Assembly (NCBI RefSeq): GCF_014836415.1
Contig: NZ_JACSQY010000016.1
Location: 1-41,040, forward strand
Source: Sporosarcina gallistercoris
Lineage (GTDB): Bacteria > Bacillota > Bacilli > Bacillales_A > Planococcaceae
Direction: 5' to 3'
Length of the DNA: 41,040 nucleotides
Shown here in pieces: positions 1-7,235 of this stretch; position 1 is the first letter of the stretch; each line of letters opens with the position of its first letter. A program made the translations under genes and the position numbers. The notes under the pieces were generated by a model. That model saw nothing but the letters and a program-made list of their open reading frames with translations. It did not search any database and was not told the DNA's origin.

Positions 1-189
1 GTGCAGAGGGGAAATGATCGGGTGCGGAGGGGAAACGAGCGGGTGCGGAGGGGAAACGGGCGGGTGCGGAGGGGAAACGAGCGGGTGCAGAGGGGAAATG
101 ATCGGGTGCGGAGGGGAAACGGGCGGGTGCAGAGAGGGAACGATCGGGTACGGAGGGGAAACGATCGGGTACAGAGGAAAAACGCCGAG
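1..189. repeat. 21-bp tandem repeat array, nine copies
   Basis: Nine head-to-tail copies of a G-rich 21-bp unit start at 1, 22, 43, 64, 85, 106, 127, 148 and 169. The core is gtgcggaggggaaacgagc, with scattered substitutions (g/a at position 5, c/t at position 15); the last copy is the most diverged. Because 21 is a multiple of three the array stays open in two frames as a heptad of Arg/Gly/Asn/Val, but there is no ribosome site or start context, so I read it as non-coding. The array may extend left of the window. A ~78-bp dispersed element follows directly. Confidence 0.95.
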
Positions 190-210
190 GATGCGTGTTC
201 ACCCCATCCT

Positions 211-288
211 TAAATGCGTAGCGAAGCGAAGCACACCAATCAGTCTTGGTTTTAAATGAGGAAAGATGAATGGATCGCGACCTTGGAG
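211..288 (+). repeat. Dispersed ~78-bp element, copy A
   Basis: This stretch matches the reverse complement of 36856-36933 at most positions, including the identical 14-base block gcacaccaatcag + c/g variant region and the shared cttggttttaaa. The centre can fold as ACCAA-6 nt-TTGGT. It lies immediately beside a tandem-repeat array in both places. No coding potential is evident. About 90 bp of unremarkable sequence separates it from the terminator at 378. Confidence 0.85.
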
Positions 289-377
289 TCGAATTAGAGA
301 AATTAACCTACCGCGAGAATAAGCCCGATCCAGCCATCCTCGAACGTCCACCGCAATACTCCCTCCACCACACCCAC

Positions 378-413
378 AAAAAAACACGAATCCACCCAAA
401 AGCAGATTCGTGT
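378..413 (-). terminator. Rho-independent terminator of the enoyl-CoA hydratase gene
   Basis: Read on the minus strand, a 9-bp stem ACACGAATC/GATTCGTGT (384-392 with 405-413) encloses a 12-nt loop and is followed by a run of seven T. It lies 10 bp beyond the stop codon of the minus-strand gene. Confidence 0.85.
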
Positions 414-422
414 CTCCCTCTC

Positions 423-1199
423 TTATCGTCCTTTAAACTCCGGCTTTCTCTTTTCCGCGAACGCATTCAGCGCTTCAATCCGATCCTCTGTCGGAATCGT
501 GATTTCATACGCTTTTCGTTCAATCGTCAGCCCCGTCGCGAGATCCGCCTTCATTCCTTGTTTAATCGCAAATTTCGCCTGCTGTACGCCAATTGGCCCA
601 TTTGCGAGGATTTTGTCGGCAAACGCCTGAGTCTCTTCTTTCAATAGAGCATCTTCGACAGTACGTGTCACCAATCCACACAATGCGGCATCAGATGCGC
701 TCAATCGCTGAGCCGTCAAAATGAACTCAAGTGCTTTCGCTTCTCCAACTAAACGGGGCAATCGCTGCGTACCACCCGCGCCTGGAATGATCGCAAGACC
801 CGTTTCCGTCAATCCCATAACCGCGGACATCGCTGCGAAGCGGAAGTCACAGGCAAGCGCGAGTTCCATCCCGCCTCCGAATGCGAAGCCATTGATCATC
901 GCAATTGTCGGCTGCGGCAGCTGATCGATCATCGTGAACACTTCTCCGATTTTGTTCAAATTGCGTTTCACATCAACATCCGATAACGTCTTGCGCTCTT
1001 TCAAATCAGCCCCCACGCTGAGTGCACGGTCGCCGGCCCCCGTCAATACAACGACTCGCACTTCGGGATCGATCCGTATCTGCTCGATTGTTTCTCCGAG
1101 TTCACGGATCATGTCGTAATTGAACGCATTCATCGATTCAGGCCGATTCAGCGTCACCCACGCGAGTCCCTGTTTCTTTTCCAATAAAATCGTTTCCAT
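423..1199 (-). CDS. Enoyl-CoA hydratase/isomerase (crotonase) family protein
   Basis: A 258-residue crotonase-fold protein, expected to hydrate trans-2-enoyl-CoA in the cytoplasm during fatty-acid or related acyl-CoA breakdown. The oxyanion-hole segments are visible (GAD near residue 63, and GFAFGGGMELALACD at 104-118), as are the two catalytic glutamates of true hydratases, E112 in GGGMELA and E132 in LTETGLAIIPGAGG. The length is normal for the family. I chose the ATG at 1199 because GGAGGGG sits 8 nt upstream; a GTG at 1208 is in frame but too close to that site. It is monocistronic, closed by a terminator at 378-413 and divergent from the EAL-HDOD gene. The exact acyl-CoA substrate cannot be read from sequence; methylglutaconyl-CoA or feruloyl-type hydratases are alternatives. 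Confidence 0.9.
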   Translation of the reverse strand: METILLEKKQGLAWVTLNRPESMNAFNYDMIRELGETIEQIRIDPEVRVVVLTGAGDRALSVGADLKERKTLSDVDVKRNLNKIGEVFTMIDQLPQPTIAMINGFAFGGGMELALACDFRFAAMSAVMGLTETGLAIIPGAGGTQRLPRLVGEAKALEFILTAQRLSASDAALCGLVTRTVEDALLKEETQAFADKILANGPIGVQQAKFAIKQGMKADLATGLTIERKAYEITIPTEDRIEALNAFAEKRKPEFKGR

Positions 1200-1294
1200 T
1201 CCATACACCCCTCCGAAATCATTGAATACTCTTAAAATATACCATTCCGAAGAAGTTGAATCCAGAAGTAGGACACTATTCTAACATAGTGAAC

Positions 1295-1322
1295 TTGCAA
1301 TATAGTGCTTATTTGCTACAAT
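1295..1322 (+). promoter_or_regulatory. SigA-type promoter for the EAL-HDOD gene
   Basis: A -35 TTGCAA (1295-1300), 16-bp spacer and -10 TACAAT (1317-1322). The predicted start near 1329 lies after the upstream in-frame start at 1305, which supports translation from the GTG at 1356. Confidence 0.65.
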
Positions 1323-1355
1323 ATAGGAAAATGGACTAAGTTGGGTGGAATCATT

Positions 1356-2588
1356 GTGGATGCAAGTGTATTTGTAGGCAGACAGCCGATTTTGGATCGA
1401 AATGGAAACCTTTTCGGCTACGAACTTTTATATCGCAACAGTGAAGTGAACCGGTTTCCGAACGTAAATCCGGAAAAAGCGACAATCGGTGTGTTGGTCA
1501 ATACATTCCTCACGATTGGTGTCGATCGCGTTTCTGGCGCATATCCTTCCTTCATCAATTTCACGGGTGAATTATTGACTCAAGATCTTTATGATCACCT
1601 GAATCCTGCACGGGTCATCATCGAAGTGTTGGAAGATGTCGAGATTACCCCGACATTGCTCACCAAATTACGCAAACTGAAAAACCAAGGATTCCGGATT
1701 GCACTGGATGACTTTGTACTGACGAAACAATATGAAGTGGAAAAAGGATTGTTCTCCATTATCGATTTCATAAAAGTCGATTTCATTCAATCTGACCGGC
1801 AAGAACGGGAACGGATTCAAAATTTCGTCCGGGTCTACCCGAATGTCCAATTACTCGCAGAAAAAATTGAAACAGAGGCGGAATTCGAAGAAGCGAAAAA
1901 AGCCGGATATACATTGTTCCAAGGGTATTTCTTCGCCACGCCCGAAATCGTGAAAGGTGCAGAAGTACCTGCAATCGAAGAACACAACTTCCGCATCATG
2001 GACCGGCTCAATACCGATTTGCCAAGTGTGCGGGAAGTGGCGGGCCTCATCACCCAGGACATGTCACTTACATACAAACTTCTGAGATTCATCAACACCT
2101 ATGCGTTTGGCATTCCAAGGAAAATCACATCGATCCAGCAAGCAATCATATTAATCGGATTACAAGAAACGAAAAAATGGATCTACATTATCACGCTCCA
2201 TCAGATGGGAGTCGGTGATGGGAAAGGCCGGACGAAAGTGCTTGTCGACTATTCCATCGTGCGTGCAAAGTTGTGTGAACTGCTCGCTAAACGGAAGGGA
2301 CACCAAAACTCGGATGAATTCTTCCTAGTCGGCATGTTTTCAATGCTGGACGTAATCCTTCATCGAAATTGGCACGAAATCGAACACGACATTCCGCTTT
2401 CCGACGATGTGATGCATACGCTCATGGGAGAACCGACACAGATGGCGCAATACCTTCAAATGGCGATTGCCGTCGAGCGTCTCGACTTGCCGCGTATGAA
2501 AGCTCTATGTGCAGAACTCGACATCCCATTGAACGATCTATGCGTGTATTCCCAAGAAGCTATCCGATGGGGACGCCAGCTGGACTAA
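1356..2588 (+). CDS. yuxH: EAL-HDOD domain signalling protein (YuxH-like)
   Basis: A 410-residue cytoplasmic protein with an N-terminal EAL-like domain (about residues 3-200; FGYELLYR near residue 21, and IALDDFVL and LAEKIETEAEFEEAK further on) and a C-terminal HDOD domain (about 205-395; LPSVREVAGLITQDMSLTYK, then SIQQAIILIGL). The EAL signature is replaced by YELL and several metal ligands are not evident, so this branch is probably a signalling or c-di-GMP-binding scaffold rather than an active phosphodiesterase. Length and domain order match B. subtilis YuxH (409 aa). The start is GTG at 1356, preceded by GGTGGA and placed downstream of the predicted transcription start. It is monocistronic; degV follows after 76 bp. 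Confidence 0.85.
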   Translation: MDASVFVGRQPILDRNGNLFGYELLYRNSEVNRFPNVNPEKATIGVLVNTFLTIGVDRVSGAYPSFINFTGELLTQDLYDHLNPARVIIEVLEDVEITPTLLTKLRKLKNQGFRIALDDFVLTKQYEVEKGLFSIIDFIKVDFIQSDRQERERIQNFVRVYPNVQLLAEKIETEAEFEEAKKAGYTLFQGYFFATPEIVKGAEVPAIEEHNFRIMDRLNTDLPSVREVAGLITQDMSLTYKLLRFINTYAFGIPRKITSIQQAIILIGLQETKKWIYIITLHQMGVGDGKGRTKVLVDYSIVRAKLCELLAKRKGHQNSDEFFLVGMFSMLDVILHRNWHEIEHDIPLSDDVMHTLMGEPTQMAQYLQMAIAVERLDLPRMKALCAELDIPLNDLCVYSQEAIRWGRQLD

Positions 2589-2664
2589 AAACTTTCACTT
2601 TTGTTCACATAGCAGTTCCCTATTCTTACGCAATTCGTTAGAATGAGGACAGGAGTTGATAAGA

Positions 2665-3519
2665 GTGAACATTGCAGTTGTAACAGACAGTACGGCCTAC
2701 TTACCCGAAGACTTGCGCAAGCGGCTACAGATTCATGTCGTTCCGCTCGCAGTAACGATAGATGGAAAAGATTATGAAGAAGAAATCGATTTAACGACTG
2801 AAGAATTTTATGAAAAAGTGCGGGGGAACGGACCACTACCGAAAACTTCCCAACCATCCGTCGGCCAATTCGCAGCGAAATTCAAAGAGCTGAAAGAGGC
2901 GGGTGCAGACGCGATCGTGTCCATCCATTTATCGAGTGGCATCAGCGGCACATACACGGGTGCTGTCCAAGCAGGTGATCTGGATGAAACCTTGGACGTG
3001 CGCGCATTCGATTCGGAAATTTCCTGCTATATGCAAGGGTTCTATGCGATCCGTGCAGCGGAACTTGCGCAAAGTGGTGCCTCCATGGACGATATCATGA
3101 ACGAACTCGAGGAAATGAAACAAACGATGCGTGCTTATTTCATGGTCGATGATTTGTCGCACTTACAACGTGGAGGCAGACTTTCCAGCGCTCAAGCATT
3201 GATCGGCGGTTTACTGCAAGTGAAACCGATCTTGCATTTTGTCGACAAAGTCATCGTACCCTTCGAGAAAATCCGGACACGTAAAAAAGCGATGAAACGG
3301 ATCGCCGACATGCTTGCTGAAGACGCCGCGAACATGCCGCTGGAAGCCTCTATCATTCATGGCAATCAACCCGAAGAAGCTCAAACTTGGCTAGCAGAAT
3401 TGAGCGAACGGCTCCCGGACGTCAAGTTCACCATCAGCCATTTCGGACCTGTCATAGGAACCCATCTAGGGGAAGGTGCGATGGGACTCGGTTGGGTCAA
3501 ACGGAAAACGAACAACTAA
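2665..3519 (+). CDS. degV: DegV family fatty-acid-binding protein (FakB-like)
   Basis: A 284-residue DegV-fold protein. Family members bind a long-chain fatty acid and present it to the fatty-acid kinase FakA in the cytoplasm. Visible signatures are AVVTDSTAYLP at the N-terminus, the lipid-carboxylate region TSQPS, LSSGISGTY, and the C-terminal ISHFGPVIGTHLGEGAMGLGW. The GTG at 2665 was chosen because AGGAG ends 9 nt upstream (2651-2655); the TTG at 2656 abuts that site. It lies 18 bp before comFA, the same neighbourhood as yviA (degV)-comFA in B. subtilis, so it may be co-transcribed with comF. Which fatty acid it prefers cannot be inferred. Confidence 0.9.
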   Translation: MNIAVVTDSTAYLPEDLRKRLQIHVVPLAVTIDGKDYEEEIDLTTEEFYEKVRGNGPLPKTSQPSVGQFAAKFKELKEAGADAIVSIHLSSGISGTYTGAVQAGDLDETLDVRAFDSEISCYMQGFYAIRAAELAQSGASMDDIMNELEEMKQTMRAYFMVDDLSHLQRGGRLSSAQALIGGLLQVKPILHFVDKVIVPFEKIRTRKKAMKRIADMLAEDAANMPLEASIIHGNQPEEAQTWLAELSERLPDVKFTISHFGPVIGTHLGEGAMGLGWVKRKTNN

Positions 3520-3537
3520 ACAGTAGGGGGTGTGCGG

Positions 3538-4917
3538 ATGAACAAACCATTCGATCCGGCCGTCAGAGACTTTCTGGACGGTCGCATTTGGTTGCGTCAG
3601 CACACCCCTTTTTCTATGGAAACGATTAACGCCCACATTGATAGTGGCATGATCGAAACGAGTCCAGGAGTGACGATGAAAAAAGGGCTGTTCGGTCAAA
3701 CGGACTGTATATGCGCCCGATGTGAAAACGAGGACCCCCTGCTATTTACATGCTTCTATTGTTTGCGTTGCGAAGGTCCATGCGCGTATTGCCGGAACTG
3801 CCTGCAAATGGGGAGGGTGTCCGTGTGCTCAGAGCTGATCGTATGGAAAGGTCCGCAAACCGAATATCCGATGGAACACGTACTCGCCTGGGAAGGCACC
3901 TTGACCAAACACCAGAAGCGGGCGTCCGAAGAATTGTATGAAAGCACGGTGAACGTCCGTCCGCATTTAATTCACGCAGTGTGTGGATCCGGAAAAACGG
4001 AAATCTTATTTGAACCGATACATAAGCTACTACTAGCAGGCAAAAGAGTATGTATCGCAGCGCCCCGAGTCGATGTCATCTTGGAACTCGAACCAAGACT
4101 GCGTGCAGCATTTCCATCCACGACGATTGAAGCGCTCTACGGGGGAGCGGACGTCAAGTCGTTCGATGCACAACTGATCCTAGCAACCACGCATCAGCTC
4201 TATCGATTCCGACACGCATTCGACGCGATCTTTGTCGATGAAGCAGATGCGTTTCCTTATACAGCGGAAAAGACACTCCAGCATGCAGTCCGTAAAGTAG
4301 CTAAACCCGGAGCGCCCATCCACTTCGTCACCGCAACACCGTCTGACAAACTCCTTGCAGAAATGAAGAAAACAGGTGCTGTGTCCACCATCTCCCGGCG
4401 CTATCACGGTCATCCGCTTCCTGGACCACGATACGAACCACTATGGAACTATTCCAAACAGCTATCCAAAGGAAAACTGCCGAAAGCACTCGACACATGG
4501 ATCAGAAAACGGCTCGACTTGAACGAACCGTTTCTCGTATTCTTCCATGAGATTGAGCTAATGATGAAAGCGGAAAAAGCATTTCGACAACTCGACGACC
4601 GGATCCGTACTGTCCACTCAGCCCATCCCGATCGGAAACAGCACGTCCAAGAGTTACGTGCAGGCACGATTCCTGGATTACTCACGACGACGATTCTGGA
4701 ACGCGGAATTACGATTAAAAACATCCAAGTGGCGGTCGTCGGCGCTGAACAATCCATCTTCGACAAAGGGGCACTCGTCCAAATCGGAGGACGCGTAGGC
4801 CGCAATGTCAACCATCCAACAGGAGATTTCGTCCTGTTCCATAACGGCATCAGTTACGCCATGGACGGCGCACGACGGGAAATCAATCGGTTGAACGCAG
4901 GAGGCGATGTCACGTGA
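3538..4917 (+). CDS. comFA: ComFA, late-competence DNA-uptake ATPase
   Basis: A 459-residue membrane-associated superfamily-2 helicase-like ATPase that drives import of single-stranded transforming DNA through the ComEC channel. An N-terminal zinc-binding region is seen as repeated CxxC pairs (C59/C62, C72/C75, C85/C88 among others). The motor follows: Walker A HAVCGSGKTE (~146-155), Walker B VDEADAFPY, motif III TATP, motif V ILERGITI and motif VI QIGGRVGR. The ATG at 3538 lies 7 nt after AGGGGG; the GTG at 3532 is less well placed. It overlaps comFC by 4 nt (GTGA), so the two are translationally coupled. The comFB gene found between them in B. subtilis is missing. No frameshift is seen, so the uptake machinery looks intact. 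Confidence 0.95.
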   Translation: MNKPFDPAVRDFLDGRIWLRQHTPFSMETINAHIDSGMIETSPGVTMKKGLFGQTDCICARCENEDPLLFTCFYCLRCEGPCAYCRNCLQMGRVSVCSELIVWKGPQTEYPMEHVLAWEGTLTKHQKRASEELYESTVNVRPHLIHAVCGSGKTEILFEPIHKLLLAGKRVCIAAPRVDVILELEPRLRAAFPSTTIEALYGGADVKSFDAQLILATTHQLYRFRHAFDAIFVDEADAFPYTAEKTLQHAVRKVAKPGAPIHFVTATPSDKLLAEMKKTGAVSTISRRYHGHPLPGPRYEPLWNYSKQLSKGKLPKALDTWIRKRLDLNEPFLVFFHEIELMMKAEKAFRQLDDRIRTVHSAHPDRKQHVQELRAGTIPGLLTTTILERGITIKNIQVAVVGAEQSIFDKGALVQIGGRVGRNVNHPTGDFVLFHNGISYAMDGARREINRLNAGGDVT

Positions 4918-5525
4918 ATCCATGCTTACTCTGCATGAAACCCATAAAAGAAATTGCTTCCTGGCAGTCGTTCTTCGGCCTGGAAAAGAAAAAGACACTT
5001 TGTGAAGACTGTTCAAAACGCTTCGTTCGTGCCGACATAAAGGAAGAAGGCGACGTATTGGATTCCGTTCATTCATTATACGAATATGATGACGCCATGC
5101 GCGACTGGCTCCACCAATACAAGTTCCTGCAAGACGTCGCGCTCGCGCAAGTGTTTGCAGACGAACTTCGTCGGTCATTTTCAAACAATGAAACCATAGT
5201 CCCCATTCCGATGCATCCGGAAAGAGCACGGCTCCGGACATTCTCTCATGTTGAGACGTTATTGGACGAAGCGAAACGTCCTTACATCCAATTGCTCGAA
5301 AAGACGAATACGGGTGTCATGGGGGAGAAGTCGAAACAAGAGCGGCTCGAGATGGAGAATCTATTCGAGCTCGTACCAGGCGCGGTGGTCCATCCGATCA
5401 CGTACCGCCTCGTAGATGACATTTATACGACAGGGACAACATTGCGACACGCAGCCACCGTCTTGAAACAAGCAGGCGCCGCGAGAGTCGAAGCGGTGAC
5501 CTTAATACGATCGATTCAGAAATGA
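4914..5525 (+). CDS. comFC: ComFC, competence phosphoribosyltransferase-fold protein
   Basis: A 203-residue ComFC/GntX-type protein needed for transformation, thought to act with ComFA on incoming single-stranded DNA. An N-terminal four-cysteine zinc site (CLLC at residues 4-7, CEDC near 31-34) is followed by a phosphoribosyltransferase-like fold with the PRPP loop LVDDIYTTGTTLRHA near 165-180. The start is the GTG at 4914, overlapping the comFA stop; AGGAGG at 4899-4904 gives 9-nt spacing. yvyF follows after 18 bp, so comFA-comFC-yvyF form one operon. No ComK box (AAAA-N5-TTTT pairs) could be placed confidently upstream. Confidence 0.93.
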   Translation: MNPCLLCMKPIKEIASWQSFFGLEKKKTLCEDCSKRFVRADIKEEGDVLDSVHSLYEYDDAMRDWLHQYKFLQDVALAQVFADELRRSFSNNETIVPIPMHPERARLRTFSHVETLLDEAKRPYIQLLEKTNTGVMGEKSKQERLEMENLFELVPGAVVHPITYRLVDDIYTTGTTLRHAATVLKQAGAARVEAVTLIRSIQK

Positions 5526-5543
5526 GTCAAGGAGGAACGACAG

Positions 5544-5957
5544 ATGGCAGAACTAAGACATTGCCCGTCATGCGGCGATTTTTTCAACTATACAGGGGTC
5601 CGCGAAGTATGCGGCAAATGTGGGATGAACGAAGAACGAGTATATGAAGAAGTGTACCGCTTCTTACGGAAACGTGAAAACCGTGCAGCGACAATTGAAC
5701 GCATCGTAGAAATGACAGAAGCAACAGAATCTATGCTCCACAAATGGGTACGCAAAGGCCGCCTGCAACCCGCAATGTTCCCGAACCTAGGCTACCCATG
5801 CGATAATTGCGGTAAGCTGACGACAAAAGGGAAACTATGCGATACATGTACTGCGGAGATCAAATCAGAACTTAAAACATTCGAAGCCGCGACGGAATTC
5901 CGGGAAGCTATTCAACAAAAAGATCAAGCGACGTATCTATCTGAACGTAAGAGGTAA
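5544..5957 (+). CDS. yvyF: YvyF, flagellar operon zinc-ribbon protein
   Basis: A 137-residue protein of the conserved flagellar-operon family typified by B. subtilis YvyF. Two CxxC clusters are visible: CPSCGDFF with CGKCG at the N-terminus, and CDNCGK with CDTC near residues 92-107. Between them lies a helical, winged-helix-like stretch (ATIERIVEMTEATESMLHKW). It is probably a DNA- or protein-binding regulator, but its molecular role is not established. The ribosome site AAGGAGG is clear. It is the last gene of the comF operon and precedes the flagellar genes, as in B. subtilis. A possible terminator lies at 5964-6016. Confidence 0.9.
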   Translation: MAELRHCPSCGDFFNYTGVREVCGKCGMNEERVYEEVYRFLRKRENRAATIERIVEMTEATESMLHKWVRKGRLQPAMFPNLGYPCDNCGKLTTKGKLCDTCTAEIKSELKTFEAATEFREAIQQKDQATYLSERKR

Positions 5958-5963
5958 TGAATT

Positions 5964-6016
5964 GGCAGTCGAAGCGACCTAGCAATGGCTGTATGGACTG
6001 CCTTTAAACTTTTTTT
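5964..6016 (+). terminator. Possible terminator after yvyF
   Basis: GGCAGTC (5964-5970) can pair with GACTGCC (5996-6002) across a long 25-nt loop and is followed by TTTAAAC and a seven-T run. The large loop makes this weaker than the other terminators in the window. Confidence 0.45.
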
Positions 6017-6059
6017 ATCATCGGCACTAAAATTTCATATAAGAATCCCGTTGATTGAA

Positions 6060-6225
6060 GTGAAAGGTGGCGACTCCTGCGGAATCAGCGAAAGCCGTAA
6101 CGAAGAACGGCTTTTGCGAGTAAAAGCGAAGCGTTAGGAGCACGTGTTTTCGAAGACCCCGCAGAAGCGTAGCGCCGAGGAGGCTGAGATCGAGCCCGCG
6201 GAAAGCGTCCACCTGTAACGTAAAT
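6060..6225. repeat. Structured intergenic repeat (Bacillales-type, MITE/REP-like)
   Basis: A GC-richer ~165-bp block in AT-rich surroundings. It begins aggtggcgactcctgcgg and ends ccgcggaaagcgtccacctg, so its ends form an imperfect inverted repeat (GGTGG.../...CCACC), with inner complements ctcctgcgg and ccgcagaag. From memory, near-identical intergenic elements are scattered through many Bacillaceae and Planococcaceae genomes. It encodes no gene. This copy carries extra sequence near 6100-6140 compared with the compact form I recall. Confidence 0.7.
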
Positions 6226-6349
6226 CAACAATTTTCCTACCAATGAATTAGTTTAGCACCTATAAAAACGGGTACGTGTAAAGCGCTACCAAACCAGTAG
6301 GTATACAGGTGTATATATCGGCCAAACTGTAATTTCGTACAAAAGGCCC

Positions 6350-6376
6350 TTCAACTACTCGGAATTCAGCCGAAAT
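6350..6376 (+). promoter_or_regulatory. Candidate SigD promoter for flgM operon
   Basis: A good SigD -10, GCCGAAAT (6369-6376), lies 15 bp after a poor -35 TTCA (6350-6353; consensus TAAA). The position 44 bp before the flgM start suits a secondary SigD promoter like the one known at B. subtilis flgM. The rest of 5958-6419 holds only the possible terminator and the repeat. Confidence 0.45.
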
Positions 6377-6419
6377 AGTTACTAACAGCCAAACTAACTC
6401 GAAAGGAGCGAGAACAAAC

Positions 6420-6689
6420 ATGAAAATCACAAACAACAACATTCAACCGGTGAACCCATACCGGGCGAACCAAGTGAAAAACGAGCAAACGAAGAACGAA
6501 ACAGCGATTCAGAAAGACCGTCTGGAAATTTCCAATGAGGCAAAACAGCTCTCCGAACCGAGCCCGATCACAGCTCAACGTAACGACAAAGTCAGCGCAT
6601 TGAAAGCTCAAATCCAAGCGGGTACGTATAAGGTCGATGCGGAACAGCTCGCTTCCGATCTGATCGGCTACTACCAACCGAAACTGTAA
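6420..6689 (+). CDS. flgM: FlgM, anti-sigma-D factor
   Basis: An 89-residue protein. FlgM binds SigD and blocks late flagellar transcription until the hook-basal body is complete. It has the usual length and disordered N-terminus (MKITNNNIQPVNPYRANQ), then the conserved C-terminal SigD-binding helices (KVSALKAQIQAGTYKVDAEQ followed by LASDLIGYY). AAAGGAG lies upstream with normal spacing. It is first in the run flgM-flgN-flgK-flgL, separated from flgN by 35 bp. This is the switch for all the SigD promoters annotated in this window. Confidence 0.93.
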   Translation: MKITNNNIQPVNPYRANQVKNEQTKNETAIQKDRLEISNEAKQLSEPSPITAQRNDKVSALKAQIQAGTYKVDAEQLASDLIGYYQPKL

Positions 6690-6724
6690 GCGGGCGCACT
6701 TCATTTTAGAAAGCAGGGGACCTC

Positions 6725-7222
6725 ATGACAATCGAATCGATTCTAGGGCAGCTCGACCAATTAGAGAAGCTTCATAGAAGCCTGCTGCGCATCGCAAACG
6801 AAAAAACGGCACGCATTAAGAAAAACGACATCAGTGGACTCGATCAGCTGCTGAAAGACGAGCAGGCACATCTTGCGGCGATCTTGCAGACCGACAAAGC
6901 CCGTGAAACAGCAGTCATCGCTTTTTTTACCGAACAAGGACGTCCGGTACCGCTTCAACCGACCATCACTGATGTACTCGACATCATCCAAGAGCCTGAA
7001 CGCACACAGCTCAAGGAGGCGAAGGACCGTCTCCTGCACGCGATTCATGAATTGAAATGGCAGAACGATCTGAACCAGAAGCTCACCTACCAATCGCTTC
7101 AATTTGTGAATCTGTCGCTGGACATGGTCCGTCCACGGACCGAGTCCGTGAACTACTCGAAAAAAGAAGTACTCGGCAAACCGCCAACGGAAAAAATCGC
7201 ATCATTCGATTCACAAGCTTGA
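6725..7222 (+). CDS. flgN: FlgN, chaperone for hook-filament junction proteins
   Basis: A 165-residue, almost wholly helical protein. FlgN-family chaperones hold FlgK and FlgL in the cytoplasm and pilot them to the flagellar export gate. The long amphipathic helices (residues ~3-60 and ~85-135) and the disordered C-terminal tail are typical, and it stands directly before flgK. Sequence conservation in this family is weak, so the assignment rests on fold pattern, size and synteny with B. subtilis yvyG (flgN). It starts at ATG with AGGGGA upstream. flgK begins 13 bp after the stop. Confidence 0.88.
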   Translation: MTIESILGQLDQLEKLHRSLLRIANEKTARIKKNDISGLDQLLKDEQAHLAAILQTDKARETAVIAFFTEQGRPVPLQPTITDVLDIIQEPERTQLKEAKDRLLHAIHELKWQNDLNQKLTYQSLQFVNLSLDMVRPRTESVNYSKKEVLGKPPTEKIASFDSQA

Positions 7223-7235
7223 GGAGGAAATCATC

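Noticed and set aside
1..259. Two open frames through the 21-bp array that would encode Arg/Gly-rich heptad-repeat proteins
   Set aside because: The frames stay open only because the period is a multiple of three; there is no ribosome site, and the sequence runs into a non-coding dispersed element.
1305..1355. Longer N-terminus for the EAL-HDOD protein from 1305
   Set aside because: It would begin upstream of the predicted transcription start and adds no family-conserved residues.
2589..2664. ComK box upstream of degV/comFA (AAAAC-TTTCAC-TTTT near 2587-2602)
   Set aside because: The spacing between the A and T tracts is 7, not 5, and no second box is found at the right distance.
6301..6330. 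ATATCGGC near 6315 as a minus-strand SigD -10
   Set aside because: No TAAA lies 15 bp upstream on that strand, and there is no minus-strand gene to serve.
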